Shown: in pieces, positions 25,054-34,870 of the stretch
Position numbering within the stretch: position 1 is the stretch's first letter
How the letters are laid out: the number at the start of each line of letters is the position of its first letter
NCBI RefSeq assembly: GCF_030161095.1
Contig: NZ_BSPP01000003.1
Location: forward strand, 1 to 51,610
DNA: 51,610 nucleotides
Reading direction: 5' to 3'
Source: Cypionkella aquatica
GTDB taxonomy: Bacteria > Pseudomonadota > Alphaproteobacteria > Rhodobacterales > Rhodobacteraceae
Program-made: the position numbers and the translations under genes
The notes under the pieces: model-generated
What the model was told of the DNA's origin: nothing
Databases searched by the model: none
Seen by the model: only the letters and a program-made list of their open reading frames with translations

Positions 25054-25091
25054 ATGAAAACGGCGGCCCCTGATCGGGCCGCCGTTTTCAT
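25054..25091. terminator. Perfect bidirectional terminator
   Basis: ATGAAAACGGCGGCCC (25054-25069) pairs perfectly with GGGCCGCCGTTTTCAT (25076-25091) around CTGATC. The 16-bp stem carries A/T runs at its base on both sides, so it can end transcription of the TRAP permease genes and of anything coming from the right. Confidence 0.85.
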
Positions 25092-25115
25092 GTCTGCACA
25101 ACCTGTCACAAAGAA

Positions 25116-25149
25116 AAACCCCCGATGGCCCGAAAGCCACCGGGGGTTT
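25116..25149 (-). terminator. Terminator of the takP gene
   Basis: AAACCCCCG-A-TGGC pairs with GCCA-C-CGGGGGTTT (one A-C mismatch). It sits 15 bp downstream of the takP stop, and on the minus strand the stem is followed by TTTTTC. With the neighbouring hairpin it separates the convergent TRAP genes. Confidence 0.8.
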
Positions 25150-25164
25150 GATCCTTGCGAAACC

Positions 25165-26535
<1,371 letters not shown>

Positions 26536-28833
26536 CTAGCGCGCTTCGGGGTTGAACCGAAGCAAGCGCAGCGCGTTCAGCGTCACCAGCACGGTGGCCC
26601 CGGTGTCTGCCATGATCGCCAACCACAGCCCGGTCAGGCCCAGCACGGTGGTGATCAGAAACACCGCTTTCAGCCCCAAAGCGATGGCGACGTTCTGGCG
26701 GATATTGCCCATCGCCGCGCGCGCCAGCCGGATCATCGCTGCGGCATCGGTAACGCGGTTGCGCAGCAGGGCGGCACTGGCGGTTTCCAGCGCCACATCA
26801 CTGCCAGACCCCATCGCCACCCCGACCGAGGCCGCAGCCAGCGCGGGCGCGTCATTGATGCCGTCGCCCACCATCATCACGCCGCCCGCGCTCGCCATCG
26901 CCTTGATTTCGCGCACTTTGTCATCGGGCATCAGTTCGGCGCGATGCTCCATCCCCAGCACGGCGGCAATTGCAGCCCCGGTGCGGGCGTTGTCGCCGGT
27001 CAGCATCACAGCGCTGACGCCCAGCGCTTGCAGTTCGGCCACCGCCGCAATCGCATCGCGACGCGGTTCGTCGCGCAGCGCGATCAGACCCAACGCGATC
27101 AGGCCCTGCGCCACGCCTTCGCGGAACACCACCACCACGGTTTTGCCCTCGGCCTCCAGCGCATTGGCCCGCGCCATCGCGGCATCATCCAACACGCCCT
27201 GCGCCGCCGCAAATCGTGGCGAGGCGATCCAAGCGCGCGCGCCATCCACCACAGCTTCGGCCCCCTGCCCGATCAGCGCCTTGGCATCGCGGGCTTCGGG
27301 CGTGGCAATCCCCGCCGCCGCCGCCCGCGCCATGATCGCCAGCGCCAGCGGATGGCCAGAGCCGTGTTCAACCCCCGCCGCCACCGACAACAGCGCGGCC
27401 TCATCACCGCCAAGCACCACCAGATCGGTCACCGCAGGGCTGCCCGCCGTCAGCGTTCCGGTCTTGTCAAACGCCACCCGCGACACGCCCGCCACCGCCT
27501 CGATCACCGAGCCGCCCTTCATCAAAATCCCCCGCCGCGCGCCCGTCGACAGCGCCGAGGCGATCGAGGCCGGGACAGAGATCACCAGCGCACAGGGGCA
27601 ACCGATCAGCAGCAAAGACAGGCCGCGATAAATCCAAACCTCCCAAACCTGCCCGAACACCAGCGGCGGCACCACCGCGACCAGTGCCGCCAGCAAAGTG
27701 ATCAGCGGCATGTAAATCCGGCTGAACCGGTCAATGAACCGCTCTGTCGGGGCGCGGGCGGCTTCGGCCTCTTCAACAAGTGCTATGATGCGGGCGATGG
27801 TGTTATCCTCGGCGGCTTTGCTGACGGTGATCCGCAGCGCCGCCTCGGCATTGATCGAGCCTGCGAACACCGCATCACCGGGGCCTTTGGTTTTCGGCAT
27901 CGACTCGCCGGTCACCGGGCTTTCGTCGATGCCCGAGCTGCCTTCCGCGATCACACCATCCGCAGGAATACGGTCGCCGGGGCGCACCAACACGCGCTGG
28001 CCGATCTGCAACTGGGCGGCATCGACCTCACGCGTGACGCCCGCTTCGTCAAGCAGCGCGGTTTTCGGCACCAGATCGGCCAAAGCCCGGATCGACGCCC
28101 GCGCCCGATCCGCGGCAACGCCTTCCAGCACCTCGCCGATGGCGAACAAAAACACCACCATCGCGGCTTCCTCGGCGGCACCAATGAACAGCGCGCCGAT
28201 GGCGGCAATGGTCATAAGCGCCTCAATCGTAAAGGGAATCCCTGCACGCAGGGCCGCAAACGCCCGCATTGCGACCGGAGCCACCCCGATCAAGCACGCC
28301 GCAATGAACGCCCAAGCCGCAATTTGCTCAGAGGCAAAGGCGCGCACGCCCCAAGCCGCCGCCAGCAGCAGCCCGGTCGAGATCACAAGACTGCCCTTGG
28401 CGGTCTGATACCAGCTTTTGCCGCGATCCGCAGGGTCAGACCCATGCGTATGGCTGTGTCCGGCGGCGCCGTGATCGTGGCCGCCGTCATCGTCACCGCC
28501 GTGGTCATGGCCGGCATGATCGTGGTCGCCGCCACCGTGGTCGTGGCCTGCATGATCCTGCCCCATATCACCCCCCGGCAACACAACCTTGCGCTGCGCC
28601 GGGGCCTGCCCCTGCACCGCGATGCCGTAACCCAGCTTTTTCACCGCCGCCTCAATCGCCTCTGGTCCAGTGCCATCCGGCTGCAAATGCAGGCTCAGTT
28701 TTTCTGACATCACCCCGACCTGCACCTGCGACACCCCCGGCAAACGCTCTAGCGCCTTGGTGATCTTGGCAGCACAAGACGCGCAATCCATGCCCGAGAT
28801 GGTCCAGTCGTGGCGGGTGTTCGGTTGTGTCAT
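26536..28833 (-). CDS. zntA: Heavy-metal P1B-type ATPase (Zn/Cd/Pb export, ZntA/CadA-like)
   Basis: 765 aa. The N-terminal HMA domain has the metal-binding CASC at C17-C20, followed by a His/Asp-rich linker (about residues 88-133, repeated GHDHGG-type units). The P-type core has TGESMPK, the intramembrane CPC motif in GCPCALVIS, DKTGTLT, and GDGINDAPALAAASVG. Eight transmembrane helices are expected. CPC plus the His-rich linker and the divergent MerR regulator favour Zn2+/Cd2+/Pb2+ over Cu+. It exports excess metal to the periplasm. Its promoter has the 19-bp spacer typical of MerR control. Confidence 0.9.
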   Translation of the reverse strand: MTQPNTRHDWTISGMDCASCAAKITKALERLPGVSQVQVGVMSEKLSLHLQPDGTGPEAIEAAVKKLGYGIAVQGQAPAQRKVVLPGGDMGQDHAGHDHGGGDHDHAGHDHGGDDDGGHDHGAAGHSHTHGSDPADRGKSWYQTAKGSLVISTGLLLAAAWGVRAFASEQIAAWAFIAACLIGVAPVAMRAFAALRAGIPFTIEALMTIAAIGALFIGAAEEAAMVVFLFAIGEVLEGVAADRARASIRALADLVPKTALLDEAGVTREVDAAQLQIGQRVLVRPGDRIPADGVIAEGSSGIDESPVTGESMPKTKGPGDAVFAGSINAEAALRITVSKAAEDNTIARIIALVEEAEAARAPTERFIDRFSRIYMPLITLLAALVAVVPPLVFGQVWEVWIYRGLSLLLIGCPCALVISVPASIASALSTGARRGILMKGGSVIEAVAGVSRVAFDKTGTLTAGSPAVTDLVVLGGDEAALLSVAAGVEHGSGHPLALAIMARAAAAGIATPEARDAKALIGQGAEAVVDGARAWIASPRFAAAQGVLDDAAMARANALEAEGKTVVVVFREGVAQGLIALGLIALRDEPRRDAIAAVAELQALGVSAVMLTGDNARTGAAIAAVLGMEHRAELMPDDKVREIKAMASAGGVMMVGDGINDAPALAAASVGVAMGSGSDVALETASAALLRNRVTDAAAMIRLARAAMGNIRQNVAIALGLKAVFLITTVLGLTGLWLAIMADTGATVLVTLNALRLLRFNPEAR

Positions 28834-28881
28834 CTGATTTGCCTTCCTCTTTTTTGCCCATCTTGAATCGGCGCTTCAGCA

Positions 28882-28912
28882 TAGCTAATGTCTCTAGCAA
28901 CTATAGGTTCAA
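28882..28912 (-). promoter_or_regulatory. MerR-type promoter/operator with 19-bp spacer
   Basis: On the minus strand TTGAAC (28912-28907) and TAGCTA (28887-28882) are 19 bp apart. The spacer begins CTATAGTTGCTAGAG, which matches the CTATAG-x-x-x-CTA-x-AG pattern of ZntR/CadR/PbrR operators. This long spacer is the hallmark of MerR-activated promoters and reads into the ATPase gene. It lies 49 bp upstream of that start and just before the merR start on the other strand. Confidence 0.8.
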
Positions 28913-28922
28913 GAGGTAAATC

Positions 28923-29363
28923 ATGCTGACCATCGGAAAATTGGGCCGTGCCTCTGGCGTGAAAGTGCCAACGATCCGCTATTACGAACAGATCGGCCTG
29001 CTGCCCGCTGCGGATCGCTCGGCGGGCAATCAGCGCCTTTACACCCGCGCCACGCAAGAGCGGCTGGCCTTCATCCGCCATGCCCGCGATCTGGGCTTTC
29101 CCCTAGAGGCCATCCGCGATCTGCTGGGCCTGTCCGACCGCCCCGAGCAATCCTGCGCCGAAGTCGATGCCATCGCCCGCACCCAGCTCTTGGCGGTCGA
29201 GGGCCGGATTACCCGCCTGTTGGCCCTGAAAACCGAGTTAGAGCGGATGGTCGATCATTGCGCTGGCGGCACGATTGCCGAATGTCGGGTGATCGAAGTG
29301 CTGGGCAACCACGCCCATTGCAGCGCCGATCATGGCCGCGATCTGCTGACGGTTTCAGAATAA
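28923..29363 (+). CDS. MerR family metal-responsive regulator (ZntR/CadR/PbrR-like)
   Basis: 146 aa. Residues 1-70 form the MerR winged helix (MLTIGKLGRASGVKVPTIRY and YEQIGLL), followed by a dimerisation helix (about 75-115). The metal loop is CAGGTIAEC (Cys-x7-Cys), with an upstream Cys in EQSCAEV and a His/Cys-rich tail (NHAHCSADH). This cysteine pattern is that of divalent-metal sensors (Zn, Cd, Pb) rather than CueR. It is divergent from the P1B ATPase and should activate it by untwisting the 19-bp-spaced promoter. Metal preference is inference. Confidence 0.9.
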   Translation: MLTIGKLGRASGVKVPTIRYYEQIGLLPAADRSAGNQRLYTRATQERLAFIRHARDLGFPLEAIRDLLGLSDRPEQSCAEVDAIARTQLLAVEGRITRLLALKTELERMVDHCAGGTIAECRVIEVLGNHAHCSADHGRDLLTVSE

Positions 29364-29416
29364 CTGGCTTTTCAGAATAACTCGCGCTGTGGGAACACCT
29401 GGCCCTGCCGGACCAC

Positions 29417-30361
29417 TCAGGCGCCAAGACCCTGCAACAGCGCAGCATAGGCCTGCTCGCAGCGGCGCTGGCGGCGGCTGATCTTTTGATGCTGCAACAT
29501 CTCGGCAATCAGCGCCTGCACCTCGGCGCTGTAACGGGCAATCGAGTGATCCTCGCCCGCAGGCTGATTGCGCTCGGCAAAGTAAGCCTCGGTGTGGCGG
29601 GCGGTTTCGGCATTGGTCTCCGGCACCGCCCCCCGACCCCGACTGCGCCGCAACGCAAAGCTGTCGGGGGCTTTCAGGCCGTAATGGTTGTAATGCGCCA
29701 GACGGTGCGACACCGCTTTCACCTCGCCATTGCGCAACTGCCGCCACAGCGGCAGGCTGGGGTCGGTCTTGCTGCGGGTGCCGTCGCCCCACAGCACCTG
29801 CAACGGGGTATTCTCTTTGAAGCCGACCATGCTGTGATTGTGGATACTGCGAAACCGCGCCGGATTCCGGGTCAGGGTTTTCAGCGCGGCATTGGCCTTG
29901 TGATGGGTGGCAATGCGCTGGGTGAACTGCGGACATACCAGCCCCGGCTGCCAGCGCGGCACCGGTTGACTGGTGAAAAACATCCCGTTCAGCGCGATCA
30001 CATCGACATCCGGCGCGGCCCGCTCGGTCAGATCGCCGACCCGGTGATCGCCGACATGCACATTCAGAAATTCATCGGCATCCAACATCATCAGCCAGTC
30101 ACTGCCATCAATATCATGCAGCCGGCGGATTTTCTCATAGCCCGCGTGCTGCGGAATATCGCCGGGTTTCAGCTTGTTCGGGACATGGCCGATATAGCCC
30201 GCGCCATCCAATGCCGCCAACAACCGATCCGAGCCATCGCTGCAATCGTTCGACGCGATGAAGATGCGCTCAAATCCCAACACCAGATGATGCGCCACCC
30301 ATTCCAGCAGAAACGGGCCTTCGTCCTTGACGCTGGAAATCAGAGTGTGGCGGGGCGGCAC
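29417..30361 (-). CDS. Family 2-like glycosyltransferase
   Basis: 314 aa, soluble, no signal peptide. The N-terminus HTLISSVKDEGPFLLEWVAHH followed by IFIASNDCSDGSD is the nucleotide-sugar-binding start of this glycosyltransferase group. The DxD motif is in MLDADEF (D94-D96), and a later HNHSMV/HYNHYGLK segment supplies conserved His residues. Members transfer sugars onto surface polysaccharides or proteins; acceptor and donor are unknown. It lies near galE and ugd, which make UDP-sugars, but on a separate transcript. It is convergent with merR with only a ~50-bp gap. Confidence 0.82.
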   Translation of the reverse strand: MPPRHTLISSVKDEGPFLLEWVAHHLVLGFERIFIASNDCSDGSDRLLAALDGAGYIGHVPNKLKPGDIPQHAGYEKIRRLHDIDGSDWLMMLDADEFLNVHVGDHRVGDLTERAAPDVDVIALNGMFFTSQPVPRWQPGLVCPQFTQRIATHHKANAALKTLTRNPARFRSIHNHSMVGFKENTPLQVLWGDGTRSKTDPSLPLWRQLRNGEVKAVSHRLAHYNHYGLKAPDSFALRRSRGRGAVPETNAETARHTEAYFAERNQPAGEDHSIARYSAEVQALIAEMLQHQKISRRQRRCEQAYAALLQGLGA

Positions 30362-30479
30362 GGGAAACCTTTCAGCTTTGTGCCAGATGAGGAAACCCGC
30401 CGCAGAAAGTCAATGCTGGCGGGGTGACACCGCGCGCGCGCCGCGCCATGATGCGGCCAAACCAACGCAGGAGCCCACG

Positions 30480-31247
30480 ATGCCAGACCTTCGCCTTGCC
30501 TTGATGCAAGCCGCCTCGCCCGCCGGAGATTGTGCTGCGGCTTTCGCTGCGGCAGAGCATGGCTTGCGCGCAGCCGGTGCTGCGGGGGCCAATGTGCTGG
30601 TGGTGCCGGAAAGTTTCGCGCCGGGCTACAACAGCGATGCGATTGCGGCACTGGCACTGGCGCGGGGTGACGCTTGGCAGGATCGGCTGGCTGCGGCCTG
30701 CCGCGCCGCAAACTGTGGTCTGGTGTTTGGCTATGCCGAGCGTGACGGCGATGCGATCTACAACGCGGCCTTGGCCCTGGGACCAGATGGGGCGGAACTG
30801 GCGCATTACCGCAAGATCCAGCTTTATGGCGCGCGCGAGGCGTCGATCTACCAATCCGGCGACGCTTACGTCAGCTTCGATCTGGCCGGGCACAAGGCAG
30901 CGCTGCTGATCTGCTATGATGTCGAATTTGCCCCCCATATCGCGGCCTTGGCGGCGGCGGGGGTTACGGTGCTGCTGGTGCCGACCGCCAATATGCTGCC
31001 CTACACCCATGTGATGCGCGCCACCGTGCCCGCGATGGCGGCCAATCATGGCATGACGATTGTGTATGCCAATTATTGCGGGATCGAGGGTGATCTAAAC
31101 TATGCCGGCGGCTCGTTGATCGTCGGCGCGGATGGCGATGTGCTGGCGCAAGCTGGGATGGGGCCGGCCTTGCTGGTGGCCGATGTGCCAGCGGTGGATG
31201 CAGCCCGTCTGTCCAGCCAAGCGCGCGATTACCGCGTCGTCCGGTAA
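30480..31247 (+). CDS. Carbon-nitrogen hydrolase (nitrilase superfamily amidase)
   Basis: 255 aa from ATG 30480 (MPDLRLALMQAASP); an upstream extension would not match the family. The catalytic triad is visible: E44 (VPESFAPG), K112 (YRKIQLYG) and C145 (LICYDVEF). The fold is the alpha-beta-beta-alpha nitrilase sandwich. It resembles single-domain aliphatic amidases such as R-stereoselective amidase or deaminated-glutathione amidase; the reaction would be hydrolysis of an amide to acid plus ammonia in the cytoplasm. The substrate cannot be told. A long inverted repeat follows 30 bp after the stop. Confidence 0.85.
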   Translation: MPDLRLALMQAASPAGDCAAAFAAAEHGLRAAGAAGANVLVVPESFAPGYNSDAIAALALARGDAWQDRLAAACRAANCGLVFGYAERDGDAIYNAALALGPDGAELAHYRKIQLYGAREASIYQSGDAYVSFDLAGHKAALLICYDVEFAPHIAALAAAGVTVLLVPTANMLPYTHVMRATVPAMAANHGMTIVYANYCGIEGDLNYAGGSLIVGADGDVLAQAGMGPALLVADVPAVDAARLSSQARDYRVVR

Positions 31248-31276
31248 CCCTGTCACCGCCCCCTCGGCCCAGATTT

Positions 31277-31364
31277 CCCGAAGCCGCCCCGGACTTGATC
31301 CGGGGCCTCATGGGTCAGCCACGGCCAGGCAGAGGCCCCGGATCAAGTCCGTGGCGGCTTCGGG
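31277..31364. repeat. 33-bp-arm inverted repeat (Rhodobacterales CCGGACTTGATCCGGGG type)
   Basis: The left arm 31277-31309 and the reverse complement of 31332-31364 match at 32 of 33 positions, with a 22-nt loop. Each arm contains the shorter palindromic motif CCGGACTTGATCCGG that recurs in intergenic regions of alphaproteobacteria. It separates the convergent amidase and galE genes and can act as terminator for both. Confidence 0.85.
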
Positions 31365-31388
31365 ACGTTCATCTGCTTTCGCAAAACC

Positions 31389-32375
31389 TCAACGCAGGAA
31401 CCCCGGCTTCTGGCTCCAGCCCAACGCATCCCGGATCATCTCGGGCAGGGTCGAGCGGTGCGGCTCCCAGCCCAGTTCCGCGCGTGCTCGGTCCGAGCCC
31501 GACACCAGCGCCGCCGCATCCCCCGCACGGCGCGGGCCTTGCACGATCGGCACATCGCGGTTGGTGACGCTGCGGCTGGCGTCAATCACTTGCCGGACCG
31601 AAAAGCCATGTCCGGTGCCAAGGTTGAACGCGCGGTTGCCGCGCCCGTCAAGCAGCCAGTTCATGCCTTTGACATGCGCATCTGCCAGATCCATCACATG
31701 CACATAATCGCGCACACAGGTGCCGTCCGGCGTCGGATAATCCTGCCCGAACACCGTCAGCGCCGGGCGACGGCCCTCGATTGCATCCAGCATCAACGGG
31801 ATCAGATGGGTTTCCGGGCGATGCTGTTCGCCGATTTCGCCATCAGGATCAGCGCCCGCGACGTTGAAATAGCGAAAGATCACATGGTTCAGCCCATAAG
31901 CTGCCCCGAAATTCTTCAGCATCTCCTCGATGGCCTTTTTCGACGCGCCATAAGAATTGATCGGATGCTGCGGCGTGTCCTCATCCAGCACAACGCCGTC
32001 TTGGTCGCCATAAGTGGCACAGGTCGATGAGAACACGAAATTCATGCAGCCCGCCTGCACCGCCGCCTCGATCAGATTGAGCGAGCCGTTGACATTGGTG
32101 CGCCAATACCGCCCCGGATCGGACATCGACTCGCCCACCAGCGACAGCGCGGCAAAATGCATCACCGCCACCGGGCGATACTGGTGGAACGCCGCGTCAA
32201 TGCTGGCGCGGTCCAGCAGATCGCCCTGCACAAACGGGCCGAATTTCACCGCTTCTGCCCAGCCGGTCGACAGATTGTCAAACACCACCGGCACAAAGCC
32301 CGCGCGGGCCAGAACCTTGCAGGCATGCGCGCCGATATAGCCCGCTCCACCCGTCACCAACACATGTTTCTGCAT
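31389..32375 (-). CDS. galE: UDP-glucose 4-epimerase
   Basis: 328 aa from ATG 32375; two GTG codons at 32384 and 32381 sit nearer to a GAAGG and are plausible starts. The extended SDR fold has NAD-binding GGAGYIGAH (about 8-16), a catalytic Ser in SSTCATYG, YxxxK in YGASK, and GTGHGFSVRQV near the C-terminus. It interconverts UDP-glucose and UDP-galactose for exopolysaccharide or LPS synthesis. It lies 121 bp downstream of ugd on the same strand, so the two are probably co-expressed. Confidence 0.95.
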   Translation of the reverse strand: MQKHVLVTGGAGYIGAHACKVLARAGFVPVVFDNLSTGWAEAVKFGPFVQGDLLDRASIDAAFHQYRPVAVMHFAALSLVGESMSDPGRYWRTNVNGSLNLIEAAVQAGCMNFVFSSTCATYGDQDGVVLDEDTPQHPINSYGASKKAIEEMLKNFGAAYGLNHVIFRYFNVAGADPDGEIGEQHRPETHLIPLMLDAIEGRRPALTVFGQDYPTPDGTCVRDYVHVMDLADAHVKGMNWLLDGRGNRAFNLGTGHGFSVRQVIDASRSVTNRDVPIVQGPRRAGDAAALVSGSDRARAELGWEPHRSTLPEMIRDALGWSQKPGFLR

Positions 32376-32496
32376 CTGCACCACTGACCTTCGCCGCCAA
32401 GACTGCCGCGACTAAAAAAGTATTAAGCCGCCCGCGTCCAGCGCAATCATCTGATGCACCGGACCTTTGCAGCCGCGTTTTCCGGCAAGCCGCGCC

Positions 32497-33801
32497 TTAG
32501 CGCCCGACCGCCGCATAGGTTTCAAACCCGGCCTCGGTCGCCTCGGCAAGCGAATAGATGTTGCGCAGATCGGCCATGCGCGGGGTCTCCATCTTTTTCG
32601 CCAGCTTGCCAAGATCAAGCGCGCGGAACTCGTTCCACTCGGTCAACAGCACCACCAGATGCGCGCCCGAGGCCGCCTGATAAGGGCTGTCGAGCCATTT
32701 GACACCCGGCAGCAAGGCCTCACCCTCGCGTTGGCCCTGCGGATCGACCACGCGGACCTTAGCCCCCGCACCGACCAAAGCAGGCACGATGGTCAGGCTG
32801 GGCGCGTCGCGCATATCGTCGGTGTTGGGCTTGAAGGTGACGCCCAGCACTGTGACGATCTTGCCGTTGACGCTGCCGTCACACAGATCGACAATCTTGT
32901 CGATCATCCGGCGCTTGATCTCATCGTTCACCTTGATCACGGTTTCAGTGATCTGCATCGGCACGGCATAATCCTGACCCATGCGGGCCAAAGCCATGGT
33001 ATCTTTGGGAAAACACGACCCACCATAGCCGGGGCCTGCATGCAGGAATTTATTGCCGATGCGGCCATCCATCCCCATGCCTTTCGACACATCCTTGATA
33101 TCAGCGCCAACTTTCTCGCACAAAGCCGCGATTTCATTGATGAAGGTAATCTTTGCGGCAAGGAAGGCGTTGGCCGCGTATTTGATCATCTCGGCGGACT
33201 CGAGCCCGGTATAAACCACCGGGAATTCGCGCAGGAACAGCGGGCGATAGATATCGGCCATCACCTTGCGCGCACGCGGGCTTTCAACGCCCACAACCAC
33301 GCGGTCAGGCCGCATGAAATCGTCGATCGCAGCCCCCTCACGCAGGAATTCGGGGTTCGAGGCCACATCGAACTTTGCATCCGGGTTGGCTTCCGCTGCG
33401 GCTTCGGCGACCTTGCGATTGGTGCCAACCGGCACCGTCGATTTCGTCACGATCACCGTGTAACCCGTCAGCGCCCGGCCAATTTCCGCTGCTGCCGCCA
33501 TCACATAGGTCAGATCGGCATGGCCATCGCCACGCCGGGTGGGCGTGCCGACTGCGATGAACACCGCATCCGCACCCGCCACCGCTTCGGCCAGATCGAG
33601 CGTGAACGACAACCGGCCTGCGGCCACGTTCTTGGCCATCAAGGCTTGCAAGCCGGGTTCAAAGATCGGCACCTCGCCCGCGTTCAGCCGGTCAATCTTG
33701 CCCGGATCTTTATCGACGCAGATCACCTCATGCCCGAAATCCGAGAAACACACCCCCGAAACCAAGCCGACATAGCCGGTTCCGATCATCGCAATCTTCA
33801 T
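32497..33801 (-). CDS. ugd: UDP-glucose 6-dehydrogenase
   Basis: 434 aa, typical length. N-terminal NAD-binding GTGYVGLVSGVCFS, a middle dimerisation domain, and the catalytic Cys in GYGGSCFPKD (about residue 262). The C-terminal domain contains FKPNTDDMRDAPS, the UDP-binding signature. It oxidises UDP-glucose to UDP-glucuronate, a precursor of acidic exopolysaccharide and capsule. It is followed by galE. The adjacent fibre/spike-like genes sit upstream on the same strand but are separated by about 200 bp and a hairpin. Confidence 0.95.
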   Translation of the reverse strand: MKIAMIGTGYVGLVSGVCFSDFGHEVICVDKDPGKIDRLNAGEVPIFEPGLQALMAKNVAAGRLSFTLDLAEAVAGADAVFIAVGTPTRRGDGHADLTYVMAAAAEIGRALTGYTVIVTKSTVPVGTNRKVAEAAAEANPDAKFDVASNPEFLREGAAIDDFMRPDRVVVGVESPRARKVMADIYRPLFLREFPVVYTGLESAEMIKYAANAFLAAKITFINEIAALCEKVGADIKDVSKGMGMDGRIGNKFLHAGPGYGGSCFPKDTMALARMGQDYAVPMQITETVIKVNDEIKRRMIDKIVDLCDGSVNGKIVTVLGVTFKPNTDDMRDAPSLTIVPALVGAGAKVRVVDPQGQREGEALLPGVKWLDSPYQAASGAHLVVLLTEWNEFRALDLGKLAKKMETPRMADLRNIYSLAEATEAGFETYAAVGR

Positions 33802-33934
33802 GCCAACACTCCTGGCTGTTCCTAAGCCGTCTTAGGCAGCCAGCGCGGTTGTGTCAAATCCGCGAACAATCAAAGCGTGGAAAATCAAGCGGAAAGCTGC
33901 AGGGTAACGGCCCGCAAGACCGCGATGCGCAAGG

Positions 33935-33968
33935 CAACGGGCCGCAGGGTTTCCCCTGCGGCCCGTTG
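33935..33968. terminator. Perfect 15-bp hairpin downstream of the spike-like genes
   Basis: CAACGGGCCGCAGGG pairs perfectly with CCCTGCGGCCCGTTG around TTTC. It lies between the end of the glycine-rich gene and the start of ugd. There is no U-tract on the minus strand, so it may be a Rho-assisted or mRNA-protecting structure. Confidence 0.6.
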
Positions 33969-34003
33969 TTTCGATAAACCACCGTTGTTTGGCTAAACCG
34001 CTG

Positions 34004-34870
34004 TCAGGCAAGGCAGGTGATCAGCACAAAGCCGTCGCCACCACGACCGCCCTGCCCCGCCGTGACCCCGCCACCACCGCCACCACCGCCCGAGCCGCGA
34101 CCGCCCGCACCGCCAGCGCCGCCTCCGCCTGCGTTCGACGCGCCCCCGCCCGAGCCGCCGCAGAACGTCGGCGGCGACCACAGCTCATAGCCTGCCGCGC
34201 CCGCAGTGCTGCCCGCCGGACCTCCCGCCAAGGTTGGGCATAACCCCGCGCCCGTCACCGCGCCCCCCGCGAAATCGGCCGAGGTGGTGCCACCCCCGCC
34301 CGCGCCGCCACTGGTGAAGATATTCGATCCACCAAAGCTTACCGCAGCCCCTGCCGCCCCGGCGACCGCCCCGCCCGCAGCACCAGCTTGCCCCGCGATG
34401 CTGATGAAACTGCCCAGCGCCGAATAGGCCCCGCCGGATGTGACGCTGCCAGCAGCCCCCGCAGCCCCAACCGCCGCCGCCGTCCCCGTGCCACCGGCGC
34501 CGCCGCCATTGGCGCTGGCAAGCATGCTCGCCGCAACCGCAACCGGGGCAAAGCTGACGGTCGAGGCCCCGCCCGCCGCCGCCGCCGCGCCGCCTGCCCC
34601 CACCGCAACGAATAGCGTGCCGGGCAGCAGCGCTGCAGGCACCACGATGCGCGACACCGCCCCCGCACCGCCGCCACCACCACCACCCCGTGCCGAGGCC
34701 GCCGCGGCGGCAAAGCCCGCGCCGCCGCCACCGCCGCCGCCCACCAGCACGATCTCCAGCAGCACCGCCCCCAAAGGCAGCGTATAGCTTTGCCACTGCC
34801 CCGCCGCCCCCACCGGATCAAACCGCCGGGTCTGTCCCGCCTCACGCGGCAGGAAATGCGGAAAACTCAT
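34004..34870 (-). CDS. Polyglycine-rich fibre/adhesin-like protein
   Basis: 288 aa from ATG 34870 (MSFPHFLPREAG), which overlaps the stop of the preceding gene by one base. A ~45-aa head (FDPVGAAGQWQSYTLPLGA then LEIVLVGGGGGGGAGF) leads into a body made almost entirely of Gly and Ala with poly-Gly runs and no charged clusters, ending in GDGFVLITCLA. This composition matches glycine-rich tip proteins of phage tail fibres and related adhesins, which fold as polyglycine-II sandwiches. It is the third gene of a three-gene unit with the DUF2793 protein. Receptor binding is inference. The extreme composition makes strand choice easy to confuse; the head sequence fixes it. Confidence 0.7.
   Translation of the reverse strand: MSFPHFLPREAGQTRRFDPVGAAGQWQSYTLPLGAVLLEIVLVGGGGGGGAGFAAAAASARGGGGGGGAGAVSRIVVPAALLPGTLFVAVGAGGAAAAAGGASTVSFAPVAVAASMLASANGGGAGGTGTAAAVGAAGAAGSVTSGGAYSALGSFISIAGQAGAAGGAVAGAAGAAVSFGGSNIFTSGGAGGGGTTSADFAGGAVTGAGLCPTLAGGPAGSTAGAAGYELWSPPTFCGGSGGGASNAGGGGAGGAGGRGSGGGGGGGGVTAGQGGRGGDGFVLITCLA

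Noticed and set aside
24154-25140. 328-codon minus-strand frame opposite the TRAP large permease, including a translated repeat array
   Set aside because: It is antisense to a complete DctM with clear motifs. The repeat appears in all frames of the same DNA.
29355-29936. 193-codon frame overlapping the glycosyltransferase on the same strand
   Set aside because: Alternative frame of a gene with clear glycosyltransferase motifs; the product is a composition artefact.
34004-34870. PE/PGRS-like or structural glycine-rich secreted protein
   Set aside because: No signal peptide, and it is translationally coupled to DUF2793-locus genes; fibre-tip type fits better.
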